In this document: positions 8,416-17,092 of the stretch, piece after piece
Position numbering within the stretch: the stretch's first letter is position 1
How the letters are laid out: every line of letters starts with the position of its first letter
Assembly (NCBI RefSeq): GCF_001187725.1
Contig: NZ_LGIQ01000011.1
Location: 944,416-1,008,415, forward strand
Direction of reading: 5' to 3'
DNA: 64,000 nucleotides
Source: Brevibacillus reuszeri
GTDB lineage: Bacteria > Bacillota > Bacilli > Brevibacillales > Brevibacillaceae
Translations under genes and position numbers: made by a program
The notes under the pieces: generated by a model
Seen by the model: only the letters and a program-made list of their open reading frames with translations
Database searches by the model: none
Told to the model about the DNA's origin: nothing

Positions 8416-9389
8416 GCCGACTCCCCCTTTCGAATCCTCGGGTCAACCAAGCGGTAAATCAGATCCGCCACCAGATTCCCTACAAATACAAAGAGGGCGC
8501 TGCAAATGACAATTCCGAGCAAGAGCGGCAAATCACTGCGCAAACCTGCCTGCACTGTGGCTTGTCCCAACCCTGGATACGAGAAAACCTGCTCGGCTAA
8601 AACCGTTCCCCCTATCAGCTCGCTAAAGGAGGCAAATTGAATCGTAATAGCAGGTAAAGCCACATTGCGCAGGCCATGTCGCCAAAAAAGCAGAAAACCT
8701 TTTTCTCCCCTCGCTCTGGCAAATAAAACGTAGTCACTCGCCAGTATATCTATGAGCTTTTGTCTAGTATGCAATGCCACATTGGCTACGCCAAGTATGC
8801 TCAGCGTAAGAGCTGGCAGTACGAGATGATAGAGTCGGTCTGCAAGCGTCACGTTTTCTGCCAGCACCCCTGCCGGAACTCCAAGTCCGACTGGAAACCA
8901 GCCTAACCATACGGCAAAAACAATGACCATCAGCATTCCCAGCCAAAATGTCGGCGTAGACGCGAGCGTAAAGCAATACCATTTAATCAAGCGATCCACC
9001 CATGTGCCCTGCTTCATACCCGCGATCGCACCGAGGACGAACCCCAGGATTCCGGAAAACAGCCAAGCCATACTCATCAAAGCAAGCGAAGCCATAAACC
9101 GTTCCCCGATCACATCTGCTACTGGTCGTCGAAATAACATCGACGTACCCATATCTCCTTGTACCAATGCAGACCCCCAGTGAAGAAATCTCTCCACCGG
9201 GGGCTTGTCTAGACCCCAATACTCCGCAATCGCTTCTCTTTGTTCTGGGCTTACTCTCGTCATATCAGCACCGACATACGCTTGTATCGGATCGAGTGGA
9301 GAGTAGCTCACGAGCCAAAAGGAGAGAACACATAGGGCGATGAGCAGCGTAGTAAAACGAAGCAGCTTTTTACCTAGAAACGTAATCAT
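8412..9389 (-). CDS. Nickel/peptide ABC transporter permease, NikB/DppB-like
   Basis: A 325-residue permease, the first of the pair. The N-terminal helix and periplasmic loop contain SYSPLDPIQAYVG and a DxxxxP-type region. The C-terminal half carries the EAA-loop motif (SDYVLFARARGEKGFLLFWRHGLRN), the GGTVLAEQVFSYPGLGQ stretch and the ending LIYRLVDPRIRKG. All are typical for DppB/NikB. A good ribosome binding site (AAGGAGCC) precedes the ATG. Confidence 0.87.
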   Translation of the reverse strand: MITFLGKKLLRFTTLLIALCVLSFWLVSYSPLDPIQAYVGADMTRVSPEQREAIAEYWGLDKPPVERFLHWGSALVQGDMGTSMLFRRPVADVIGERFMASLALMSMAWLFSGILGFVLGAIAGMKQGTWVDRLIKWYCFTLASTPTFWLGMLMVIVFAVWLGWFPVGLGVPAGVLAENVTLADRLYHLVLPALTLSILGVANVALHTRQKLIDILASDYVLFARARGEKGFLLFWRHGLRNVALPAITIQFASFSELIGGTVLAEQVFSYPGLGQATVQAGLRSDLPLLLGIVICSALFVFVGNLVADLIYRLVDPRIRKGESA

Positions 9390-9413
9390 GCCCCTGGCTC
9401 CTTCATTTGATCG

Positions 9414-11036
9414 CTAATTCTTCCAATGCCATTCAACGATATTGTCTGTAATCGGCCAGCCGTGTCCGTGAGGCTGGATTTTTGGTTGTCCGATTTCCAG
9501 CCCGTCGCGCACCAAATACAAATGCTGACGGTTTACGAGCCAAGCCCAAGGCGCATCTCCCTTGGCACTAAAACCTGTGGTTCCATCCCACTGCGCTTTT
9601 TTCCAATAGCCAAGTGCTTCTTCCTCGCTCGTTGCTTGCAGAGCCTTTTCCATATATTCATCCACGACAGGATTCGAATAAAAGCTGGTATTATACCAAC
9701 CGAGTCCTGCCGTCTTGCTGCTGTACAGATTGTACATTTCCAATGGATCATAACTGCCCCAGCCAAACAGGACGGCATTCGAATGCATCATTTTCGCAAT
9801 ATCATCCCAGCTCTTGCCTTCAACTTTTACATGGATCCCTAGTGGCCGGATCATGTCTGACACAGCGATGGCAAGTGATTGACGTGAAGCATCATCCGCC
9901 TGGTAGATCAGCGTAAATTGAGCCTTCAGCGAGCCCTTTTCCCGTATTCCATCTCCATTGACATCTTCCCATCCCGCATCTGACAGTATTTGCTTCGCTT
10001 GCTTTAGATCACCGTCTTGCACTACGGTTTCTGGATTGTACCAAGGCATACCGTCTGCTACTGAATAAGCAGGCGTACCAAACCCTTCGAATATTCCGTC
10101 AACCAGCTTTTTTCGATCAATGGCGATATTAATCGCTTTGCGAATGGCGATATCTGCTGTGACATCGTTGCCGATAGGAATACCATCCTTCGTTTTCTCA
10201 CCCGCTTTTACGAATGGGAACAGAATGCCACGGTTGTCAACGCTATTGGCAATGACCAGATGCATCCCCGGGATTTGCTGCTTCGCTACATTCGGCAGAA
10301 CAAAAGCCATGTCGACCTCCCCTGCTTTTGCAGCGGCGTATGCAGCATCCTCCTGCAAGAAGAGAAAGGTCAGCTTTTTAAATGCGGATTTCGGTCCGTA
10401 GTACTCTGAATTCGCCTCAACAATCATCTGCTGACCAACATCCCATTGTACGAGCTTGAATGGACCTGATCCGATCGGATTTTTGCTATAGTCTGCGCCA
10501 TGAGCATGCTTTGGCACAATACCTGTAGAGACTAAAATGCTAACAAAGGTTGATTGCGGATGGTTCAGCGTAAACTTGACGGTATAATCATCAAGCGCTT
10601 CAACGCTCTTCATCACTGTTACATCGAGAACCGACCCGCTCTTGGCGGCCGTTTCATACGTATAAACAACATCCTCGGCAGTCAGCGGATGACCATCTGA
10701 GAACTTCACATCATCGCGAAGGTGTACAGTCCAGGTCAATCCATCCTGGCTTACCTCGTAGCCTGTAGCGAGGTCATTGACGATTTTCAACTCTTTATCG
10801 CGTTTTAAGATCGTGCTCTGAAACAACGGAGAACCGTAACGTCCCCAACCTGTCGTCGGGTCCAGCCCCTCTTCCGGCTCATAACCGATTGCCAGGATCA
10901 ACTCGTTCTTCTTTTTGCTTGTATCCGCACTTGCATTCATCAGTTGTTCTTTTTTCGCAGCTCCACAGCCAGTGACCAGCAGCATAATAAGGATCAGCGC
11001 CCACACGATTGGCTGTTTCAAGCTCTTTTTAAACAT
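9414..11036 (-). CDS. Nickel/peptide ABC transporter substrate-binding lipoprotein (NikA/NikZ-like)
   Basis: A 540-residue family 5 binding protein with a lipobox LLVTGC (Cys24). I chose the ATG at 11036 (MFKKSLKQ), behind GGGAG, over the open frame from 11057. Recognisable motifs are YEPEEGLDPTTGWGRYG, HLRDDVKFSDGHPLTAEDVVY and IRKAINIAIDRKKLVDGIF. The C-terminus holds a histidine-rich motif, QPHGHGWPITDNIVEWHW, which I associate with nickel-type binding proteins such as those of NikZ-OppBCDE systems. The neighbouring ureA remnant also points to nickel, because urease needs it; peptide or other metal-complex transport remains possible. It is first in the operon, after a long leader with nested palindromes. 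Confidence 0.8.
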   Translation of the reverse strand: MFKKSLKQPIVWALILIMLLVTGCGAAKKEQLMNASADTSKKKNELILAIGYEPEEGLDPTTGWGRYGSPLFQSTILKRDKELKIVNDLATGYEVSQDGLTWTVHLRDDVKFSDGHPLTAEDVVYTYETAAKSGSVLDVTVMKSVEALDDYTVKFTLNHPQSTFVSILVSTGIVPKHAHGADYSKNPIGSGPFKLVQWDVGQQMIVEANSEYYGPKSAFKKLTFLFLQEDAAYAAAKAGEVDMAFVLPNVAKQQIPGMHLVIANSVDNRGILFPFVKAGEKTKDGIPIGNDVTADIAIRKAINIAIDRKKLVDGIFEGFGTPAYSVADGMPWYNPETVVQDGDLKQAKQILSDAGWEDVNGDGIREKGSLKAQFTLIYQADDASRQSLAIAVSDMIRPLGIHVKVEGKSWDDIAKMMHSNAVLFGWGSYDPLEMYNLYSSKTAGLGWYNTSFYSNPVVDEYMEKALQATSEEEALGYWKKAQWDGTTGFSAKGDAPWAWLVNRQHLYLVRDGLEIGQPKIQPHGHGWPITDNIVEWHWKN

Positions 11037-11220
11037 AGTACCGAATCTCCCATCCACAAAAATTGTACGGAAGCGTCATATATGGCGCCAGCGCATAACG
11101 AATAAGCCAGCTTCTTCTGCTTTTGTCCAAGCGAAGAAATTCTCACCTCATATCTCTTTATCGATCTTTTTCATACAAAAGAGCGCTTGCAAAAACGGTT
11201 TACTTCTTTTCTAGACGGAT

Positions 11221-11265
11221 ATGGTTGTACCGGGGGGAACAACAACCATGCATGGCGATCGCCAT
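11221..11265. promoter_or_regulatory. Nested palindromes in the leader of the nickel-type transporter operon
   Basis: Three overlapping symmetries: ATGGTTGT (11221-11228) with ACAACCAT (11242-11249), the palindrome CCATGCATGG (11246-11255), and the perfect palindrome ATGGCGATCGCCAT (11252-11265). They lie about 190-230 bp upstream of the binding-protein start. The first repeat could form an RNA hairpin; the others look like protein-binding sites. I see no known metal riboswitch. The rest of the 11037-11477 gap holds no gene beyond this and the response-regulator terminator. Confidence 0.4.
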
Positions 11266-11419
11266 AAGAACGGGAGGGCGGGTTTGAGAACCAACTAGCC
11301 TACTATAATACATGTTGGTAGAACAGTATAGTTAAATAATACCTGAATAATAGAAAGGAAGTCTCGCTTTCACATGCTTTCATAAGCAAGGTCCGTCTAT
11401 GATGGATTTTCTCCATTAC

Positions 11420-11446
11420 AAAAAACCCTCATCTTTTTGAGATGAG
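11420..11446 (-). terminator. Terminator after the VanR-like gene
   Basis: On the minus strand CTCATCT-CAAAA-AGATGAG is followed by GGTTTTTT, 32 bp past the stop codon of the response regulator. Confidence 0.8.
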
Positions 11447-11477
11447 AGCTTGATAGATACCGAAAGCTCCGAATTAT

Positions 11478-12176
11478 TTAGCCATGGAAAGAATATCCCA
11501 CTCCCCAAACGGTTTTGATCAGCTTGTTCTTCGCCTTTTCTTCGCCGAGCTTTTTTCGCAAGGTTCGAATATGCACCATGACGGTATTATTGCAGCCATC
11601 ATAATACGCTTCGCCCCACACTCTTTGGAAAATGTTTTTGGCACTAAATACCTTTTTGGGATAGCTGGCCAACAGGTATAAAATATCAAACTCCTTTGGT
11701 GTAAGCTCGATCGTTTCCCCGTAAAGGCTAACTGTGCGTTGATCGGGAAAAATGACCAGCGCTCCCGCTTCAATTGCTTTTTTGTCAGCTTCATTCGGCT
11801 GATTCAAATGCTTGTATCGTCGCAGCTGTGCATTAACACGAGCCATCATTTCCATCGGATTGAATGGCTTCGTCACATAATCATCTGCCCCTATAACAAG
11901 TCCAGAGATTTTATCCAGATCAGAGGTTTTGGCACTCAAAAAGATAATCGGCATGTTATGCTGTTCACGAATCAACCGGGTTACGTCATACCCATTCATT
12001 TCGGGCATCATAATATCCAGAATCGCTAAATCAATCGAATGCGTCTGCACAGCCTGGAGCGCGGCCTTTCCATCAGATGCAAGGATATAGTTGTAGCCCT
12101 CTTTTTTTACATGTAAGGCAATCAACTCAGCAATCTCCGCCTCGTCATCCGCTATCAATATCGTTGTGCACTTCAT
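11478..12176 (-). CDS. OmpR-family response regulator, VanR-like
   Basis: A 232-residue two-component response regulator. The receiver domain has the acidic pocket DDE (10-12), the phosphorylation site Asp54 in LAILDIMMPEMNG, and the KPF motif near residue 103. The C-terminal winged helix (about 135-232) has ELTPKEFDILYLLA and VMVHIRTLRKKL. Sequence style and neighbours (VanY-like and VanT-like genes) suggest the VanR group. The start follows GGGAGGAAACG. It is the last gene of a three-gene unit and no histidine kinase lies beside it, so its partner is elsewhere or it acts differently. Confidence 0.85.
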   Translation of the reverse strand: MKCTTILIADDEAEIAELIALHVKKEGYNYILASDGKAALQAVQTHSIDLAILDIMMPEMNGYDVTRLIREQHNMPIIFLSAKTSDLDKISGLVIGADDYVTKPFNPMEMMARVNAQLRRYKHLNQPNEADKKAIEAGALVIFPDQRTVSLYGETIELTPKEFDILYLLASYPKKVFSAKNIFQRVWGEAYYDGCNNTVMVHIRTLRKKLGEEKAKNKLIKTVWGVGYSFHG

Positions 12177-12211
12177 CGTTTCCTCCCATGCATGTTATCA
12201 GTCAACTATTT

Positions 12212-13282
12212 TCACCTTTTGAGCAACTCACCCTGTGTATGCAGACGAGCTGCTTTTCTATTTTTTATCTTTTTTACAGCTCTCATCGCGATTACAGAGA
12301 CAACAAATGAGAGCACCGTTACCAGCAAAAAATGAATCAGGCTATTTTCAACGATCAACGGTGTCAGCCCTGTTGCTTTTCCCACAAGCCTGATGATGAC
12401 AATGCACATCGGATGTAGAACATAGACATACATCCCTAAATTTCTCAGATACTTCTTGCTTCTGCTTCTAAAGCTAAGCAAGAGGCGAAACAGAAAATAC
12501 ATGCACGGAATCAACAACAGATACATGCTGTCATGCCGGAAAAGATGAAATTCATGTACAAGCAAGCCTTCTGTGACCATCAAGCCAAAGAACAAGATAA
12601 ATCCAACAACGTATGGCATACACTTTCCCTGATCAGGTTTGCCTCGTGCCGCAATGAGGCCTCCCAACATAACAAACACAGGGGCAAAAAATATACCGTT
12701 CCTCGTGAAATCGAACAAGGAAAACATCGCTTGATAGATGCTGTCCAGATACGGATTCATCTGTACAAAAGCATAATAGCTGTCCCCCAATAACCCTCCC
12801 CCGTACAGAAGCAGCGAGATCAAGAAAGCTCCTTTCGTAGAAAACCTCGTATAGAGAAAATAACAAATACAAACTCCCAGCATGACACCAGGGAAATACC
12901 ACAGATGATACAGTGTCCCGTTAAACAAGATGTCTTTCACCAGTGCCGAAGCTGAAAATTGGTTTGTAAAATATCCGGCGTACACATTGATCGGAATGTA
13001 TAAAAGGATTGAAAACGCGTATAGCTTTGCAAGTTTCTGTAAAAACTTCATCAGACTATCAACATTCTTGCGTTTATCTGTGCCGATCTTTTGGAAGAAG
13101 AAATATCCCGTACACATAAAGAAAAATGGAACAGTCACCCTGGAGATGATTCGTGTGAGGGTCATATCAGCAAACACATCATAGGACAGTAGTGGCGACG
13201 TATGGTTCGCGATCACAAGGATTGCGGCAATCATTCTGAAGCCGTCAAGACCGCCGTAGTTCTTTTCAATTCCTTTACTCAT
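12212..13282 (-). CDS. Membrane acyltransferase, VanT N-terminal-like (acyltransferase family 3)
   Basis: A 356-residue polytopic membrane protein with about ten hydrophobic segments. The N-terminus MSKGIEKNYGGLDGFRMIAA, followed by ILVIANHTSPL, is typical of acyltransferase family 3 and closely resembles the membrane half of the serine racemase VanT. The C-terminal racemase domain of VanT is absent. The ATG at 13282 is preferred because the ribosome binding site CAGGGAA fits it; the ATG at 13288 is too close. The start overlaps the end of the VanY-like gene (ATGAGTAA), so the two are coupled. The role may be acyl transfer or amino-acid export linked to wall precursors; this is inferred. Confidence 0.78.
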   Translation of the reverse strand: MSKGIEKNYGGLDGFRMIAAILVIANHTSPLLSYDVFADMTLTRIISRVTVPFFFMCTGYFFFQKIGTDKRKNVDSLMKFLQKLAKLYAFSILLYIPINVYAGYFTNQFSASALVKDILFNGTLYHLWYFPGVMLGVCICYFLYTRFSTKGAFLISLLLYGGGLLGDSYYAFVQMNPYLDSIYQAMFSLFDFTRNGIFFAPVFVMLGGLIAARGKPDQGKCMPYVVGFILFFGLMVTEGLLVHEFHLFRHDSMYLLLIPCMYFLFRLLLSFRSRSKKYLRNLGMYVYVLHPMCIVIIRLVGKATGLTPLIVENSLIHFLLVTVLSFVVSVIAMRAVKKIKNRKAARLHTQGELLKR

Positions 13283-14135
13283 CGCCATTTCCCTGATGAA
13301 GCACGGTCACAATAACTCCCCCCATATTGTCGCCTGAAATCTGATAATTTGCATGGGTTGGCACTTCAATCGTTGTCTCTCCCATCATCGGGAAATAGCT
13401 GATTTCATAGGTTTCGCCAGAGACAGGAACCGTAATCTGTTTTTGCTCTCTCAAGTAAGCCAAATATTCTTCCAGTGAAAAGTTGTTCATCTTGATAATC
13501 GCACTATGTGGCAGGCCCAGGTAACGGTAATGCCAAGGTTCAGACATGGTGCCCGTAATTTCTGTCTTGTCCTCTGGGTAGCGCAAAATAAATCCGTATT
13601 TCCAGGAATGGTCCTCCAGCCATTTTCCTTCGGGCGCACGCTCCATTTTCATTTTGGTAGACCCAATATCGAGGGCCAGCCCCAGATTGTGTTCGCTGAA
13701 GCCCGCCGGCATAGCAACTCCTGGAGCCATTTCATTATGAAGCTGCTCCTGTTCTTCCATACTTCGAAATCCACTATTGATGATAAAGTTGCTCACGTTA
13801 TCTTTTTTAGCAGCCTGAACCATCTCCATAAATACCCGCACCAAGCTCTCAGACAGCTGAATCGAATCATCCTGCAACCGATATCCCTGTATCAAGTCCT
13901 TATTCTTGGAGAGCTGGATCACATCGGATTTGATAGCTTCCTGCTGAACGGGGTGTTCTTTGTTTACCAGTAATAGATCACCCTGATAGACCTGCTCTTT
14001 TGCAATTTTTATGGTTTGGTAGTCCTTATTGGACACATTTTTCTTTGATGGATCAAGCCCACCCTGCAAGAACTCTTGAACAACGATATAACCGCAGAGC
14101 AAAAGAATGACAAGCAGATAAGACCTCTTTTTCAT
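13275..14135 (-). CDS. vanY: D-alanyl-D-alanine carboxypeptidase, VanY-like (peptidase M15B)
   Basis: A 286-residue membrane-anchored zinc D,D-carboxypeptidase. An N-terminal membrane segment (about residues 5-23) is followed by an extracellular catalytic domain. Zinc ligands and catalytic residues are clear: the S-x-H-x(2)-G-x-A-x-D motif at 147-156 (SEHNLGLALD, His149, Asp156), then Glu199 and His202 in SEPWHYRYLG. The substrate-binding region NSGFRSMEEQEQL is also typical. The family removes the terminal D-Ala of peptidoglycan precursors. The RBS is TAGGAGGAAGC. It leads a unit with a VanT-like acyltransferase and a VanR-like regulator. About 70 residues after the catalytic domain form an extra C-terminal extension. 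Confidence 0.88.
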   Translation of the reverse strand: MKKRSYLLVILLLCGYIVVQEFLQGGLDPSKKNVSNKDYQTIKIAKEQVYQGDLLLVNKEHPVQQEAIKSDVIQLSKNKDLIQGYRLQDDSIQLSESLVRVFMEMVQAAKKDNVSNFIINSGFRSMEEQEQLHNEMAPGVAMPAGFSEHNLGLALDIGSTKMKMERAPEGKWLEDHSWKYGFILRYPEDKTEITGTMSEPWHYRYLGLPHSAIIKMNNFSLEEYLAYLREQKQITVPVSGETYEISYFPMMGETTIEVPTHANYQISGDNMGGVIVTVLHQGNGDE

Positions 14136-14266
14136 GTACAGCTTCCTCCTATCCCTTCATACGCTCAGGATAGAGAAAACTATTTAAATAAAAAGGAGGA
14201 CAAAAATAAAACTTTTCTAAAGGAAATGAGTTATGTCGGCGCGTCGTGAAAAAGATAGCTCATGCC

Positions 14267-14298
14267 AAAAAGTCGTTACGCAACGTACGCGCAACGAC
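14267..14298 (-). terminator. Terminator at the end of the peptide-catabolism gene run
   Basis: On the minus strand GTCGTTGCG pairs with CGTAACGAC (one wobble) around a 9-nt loop, followed by TTTTT. It lies 45 bp downstream of the last gene of the long operon. Confidence 0.7.
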
Positions 14299-14342
14299 CA
14301 TCGAGCTTACTATACATCTATTTTGTCATTCTCAGAGACTAC

Positions 14343-15443
14343 TTAGATAACCGCGTTCTTTGCAGAAAAGCGATACGTCTCATAGGTGTTTTGGCAAGGC
14401 TGGCCCTTCGTCAATTCCAATGTACCTGCAGTCAAATTCATGATGATGGAAAACAGGGTGCAATCTAGCAGCTCCTCCGCTTCAGTCGCAACGGCTTCCC
14501 CATGCCTGCATATGGCATCTGGATAGCTGGTGTGATTGCGAAAGATTTCCTTCATGTATTCCGCGTCAATGCTGCCTCTTTGTGTAGTCAGTAATTTCGT
14601 CGCTCGTCCCATCCTCAAATACGTATCCGAGGCTCCCATCCGAACGGAATCATCTATCTGTATCCGTGGACTGATAAAATGATTCGTATGAGCGATATGT
14701 CCTTCCAGTGGATAGAAGACGTCGTAATTTACTGGTGCTGCCTCCACCCCTACTGCCTCTCCCTCCAGATGGGCAAGCAAATAATTTGCGGCCGTTCCTC
14801 TTTGCAGTCTTGTAATTTGGCGGATGGCCTGGGACAGCGTGCTGCTATTCAATATTCCTCGCAAAACGATGTGGATTGGCACGCCAATCGTTTTCTCTGA
14901 CGTTCTGAGGAAATTCAGGCATACCGCCAGTCCATTGGCATTCATTCCAATTTTCCCAACAATGCCTGCTTCCGTAACCATCAGAATGGTTGGGCGCGGC
15001 GACTGCTCAATTTCGACCACGACCAGCCCTTTTTCAACAAGATTGATCCAATCCCAGTTTTGTCCGATGAGCGTCTCCTGCTTTTCTGTGGCAGGCGGGA
15101 CAGCCGCAATGCATGTGCACCCGTCTGCTTTTGATGTGGAGCTGCCCAGATTCGTAATGATTTCGCTACGGGCATTCAAAGCAACGATGTCCAGTAGGTC
15201 AATACCTGCCCCTTCACTAATGCCTTTGATTTCTTCCATGATTTCCTGATCATACTGCTCAATCCAGGGGATAAATTGGGCAGCATACGCCGTTGCCTCT
15301 TCCCACGAGATCGCTGCTCCCTCACGAAAGGCTCGTTCATAGGCTCGCAGATTCGTCAGGATTTGCTCCTTGGCAAGCTGCCCGAACTGCCTACCCCTCT
15401 CGTGCGCTGTACCACTGATCCGAAAGACAGGAAATGCTTTCAT
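14343..15443 (-). CDS. AAT/C45-family autoproteolytic hydrolase (acyl-CoA:6-aminopenicillanate acyltransferase type)
   Basis: A 366-residue Ntn-type hydrolase of the AAT/peptidase C45 family. The family matures by self-cleavage before a cysteine in a D-G-C-T motif; here it is SKADGCTCIAAV with Cys109. Downstream motifs include LIGQNWDW, ILMVTEAGIVGKIGMNANGL and HTNHF, all usual. Relatives cleave or transfer N-acyl groups on amino acids or peptides. It is the last gene of the long run of peptide uptake and breakdown genes and may deacylate imported N-acyl peptides; this role is inferred. Confidence 0.83.
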   Translation of the reverse strand: MKAFPVFRISGTAHERGRQFGQLAKEQILTNLRAYERAFREGAAISWEEATAYAAQFIPWIEQYDQEIMEEIKGISEGAGIDLLDIVALNARSEIITNLGSSTSKADGCTCIAAVPPATEKQETLIGQNWDWINLVEKGLVVVEIEQSPRPTILMVTEAGIVGKIGMNANGLAVCLNFLRTSEKTIGVPIHIVLRGILNSSTLSQAIRQITRLQRGTAANYLLAHLEGEAVGVEAAPVNYDVFYPLEGHIAHTNHFISPRIQIDDSVRMGASDTYLRMGRATKLLTTQRGSIDAEYMKEIFRNHTSYPDAICRHGEAVATEAEELLDCTLFSIIMNLTAGTLELTKGQPCQNTYETYRFSAKNAVI

Positions 15444-15461
15444 CCTCAGAGGCTCCTCCTT

Positions 15462-15935
15462 TTACAAGGTCTTTTCCATATAATAACGGTCATACCCGCT
15501 GCCATATTCCGCAAATCGTGTCTCCGCAATTTCAAAGCCCGCTTTTTGATACAGCGCAACCGCTCCTACATTGTCGGGACCTACTGTCAAACAAACCTTT
15601 CTAAACCCATCATTCTGCAATTGCTCCAGCAATCGGTTCAAAAAAGCAAAGCCGTACCCCAAGCCTTTTTTATCCGCTCGAATATAATACCCGTACACAT
15701 AGGCTTTATCGGGATGACGAAAATCTCTCATCAGCTCGCAAACGCCAACGGGCTTAGCGTCTCCCTCTTCATGGTAAAGGACAATGCAGCCATGTCGCGC
15801 AAGCGGTACGAGTACCCATTCATCGATTCCTCCATTTGCGCCAAAGGCTTCCTGCTCCAGCTCCTTCAGCATAATCAGCTGTTCTTCCGTTAGCGTCTCC
15901 ACGACTGTAAGTGTTGTCGCCTTTGTCTTGTTCAT
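15462..15935 (-). CDS. GNAT-family N-acetyltransferase
   Basis: A 157-residue GNAT enzyme. The acetyl-CoA-binding motif A is IRADKKGLGYGFAFLNRLLEQL, following the YVYGYYI strand, and motif B is NVGAVALYQKAGFEIAE. It sits between the epimerase and the AAT-type hydrolase in the peptide-catabolism run. It could acetylate a free amino acid or short peptide released by the neighbouring enzymes, but the substrate cannot be read from sequence. The ATG follows GAGGAG with 10 nt spacing. Confidence 0.8.
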   Translation of the reverse strand: MNKTKATTLTVVETLTEEQLIMLKELEQEAFGANGGIDEWVLVPLARHGCIVLYHEEGDAKPVGVCELMRDFRHPDKAYVYGYYIRADKKGLGYGFAFLNRLLEQLQNDGFRKVCLTVGPDNVGAVALYQKAGFEIAETRFAEYGSGYDRYYMEKTL

Positions 15936-15976
15936 GGCTGTTCATCTCCTCGTTCTCGTTTGCCTGTAGCTCCACG

Positions 15977-17086
15977 TTAGTGAATTTTCTCCGACATGAC
16001 TGTTAGTTCGGCGAGTACCGCTTCATCAACCTCGATACCCAGGCCCGGTTTGTCACTCAGGATAATTTGATTTCCCCGACACGTCAGATTCCCCACATCT
16101 TTTGCAAAAATAAAGGGACCTGCCAGTTCATTCGATATAATGTTTTTCTTCGCGATCGACAAGTGCGCTCCTGCTGCACTGCCAATCGATGATTCCGGCA
16201 TGGAGCCGATTTGGCACTCCATCCCGGCCATTTCAGCCTGATGAACCAGCTTGCTTGCAGGGTAGATTCCCCCGCACTTCATCAGTTTAATATTCACTTT
16301 ATCAGCTGCCTTTTTCGTGATGACCTCACGCATCTCGCGTGGGCCAAGCAGTCCCTCGTCTACCATGATGGGGATCGTCGTTTGCCTGCGGATATCCGCC
16401 AAGGCTTCCAAATCATCTGCCACGACTGGCTGCTCCATCCAATCGATTTGACAATCCTCGATTTGGCTGAGAGCCAGCAAGGAATTGGTACGATTGACCC
16501 AGCCCTGATTGGCATCTACCCGCAGCTTGATAGCAGGACCGACCGCATCCCGAACAGCACGAATGCGCTGGATATCTGTCACAAGGTCGGCGCCTACTTT
16601 TATTTTGATAGAGTCAAATCCCGAAGCCACAGCCTGTTTTGCTTCCTCTGCCATAATCTCAGGCGCAAGAATACTGAGCACATATGGCAGGGACAGAGTC
16701 GGATGATATTTTCCACCTAGTAAATGATAGACAGGCTGCCCTGCGACCTTTCCCATTAAATCGTAGCACGCGATATCAATAGCCGCTTTTGCTGCCGGTG
16801 CTTGGTATACGCACTGATTCATCAAGTCGTGAATACGCTCAATCGCAAACGGATGTTCGCCAATGATGGCTGGAATCAGATTATGGATGAGCAAAGCATA
16901 CGTACTCTCCCAAGTCTCCCCAGTGACATGCTGATCGGGAACGGATTCTCCATAGCCAATCAGCCCGTTATCTGTCTCTATTTTTACAATAATCGAAGGC
17001 ATCTCATAGTACGAAGCGTACGCAACAATAAACGGGCGCAAAAGTGGCAATCTGATTGCATGGATCTGGACAGACTTTATTTTCAT
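15977..17086 (-). CDS. Enolase-superfamily enzyme, dipeptide epimerase-like (YkfB/AEE type)
   Basis: A 369-residue member of the muconate-lactonizing-enzyme subgroup. The capping domain is N-terminal, then the barrel with all catalytic elements: K161-x-K163 (DSIKIKVG), metal ligands Asp191 (VDANQGW), Glu218 (WMEQPV) and Asp243 (MVDEGL), and Lys267 (NIKLMKCGG). Two lysines on opposite faces of the site are the mark of racemases/epimerases, which fits L-Ala-D/L-Glu epimerases such as B. subtilis YkfB. Context supports dipeptide substrates: a dipeptide transporter and peptidases in the same run, as in the ykf-dpp locus. Chloromuconate-type or N-acyl amino acid racemase activity is possible too. 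Confidence 0.82.
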   Translation of the reverse strand: MKIKSVQIHAIRLPLLRPFIVAYASYYEMPSIIVKIETDNGLIGYGESVPDQHVTGETWESTYALLIHNLIPAIIGEHPFAIERIHDLMNQCVYQAPAAKAAIDIACYDLMGKVAGQPVYHLLGGKYHPTLSLPYVLSILAPEIMAEEAKQAVASGFDSIKIKVGADLVTDIQRIRAVRDAVGPAIKLRVDANQGWVNRTNSLLALSQIEDCQIDWMEQPVVADDLEALADIRRQTTIPIMVDEGLLGPREMREVITKKAADKVNIKLMKCGGIYPASKLVHQAEMAGMECQIGSMPESSIGSAAGAHLSIAKKNIISNELAGPFIFAKDVGNLTCRGNQIILSDKPGLGIEVDEAVLAELTVMSEKIH

Positions 17087-17092
17087 GTTCGA

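Noticed and set aside
11037..11477. Known metal or cobalamin riboswitch before the nickel-type operon
   Set aside because: The conserved cores of those riboswitches were not seen; only palindromes are present.
14272..14298. Another copy of the GTCGTT operator at the end of the peptide run
   Set aside because: The arms form a stem followed by a T run, so a terminator explains it better.
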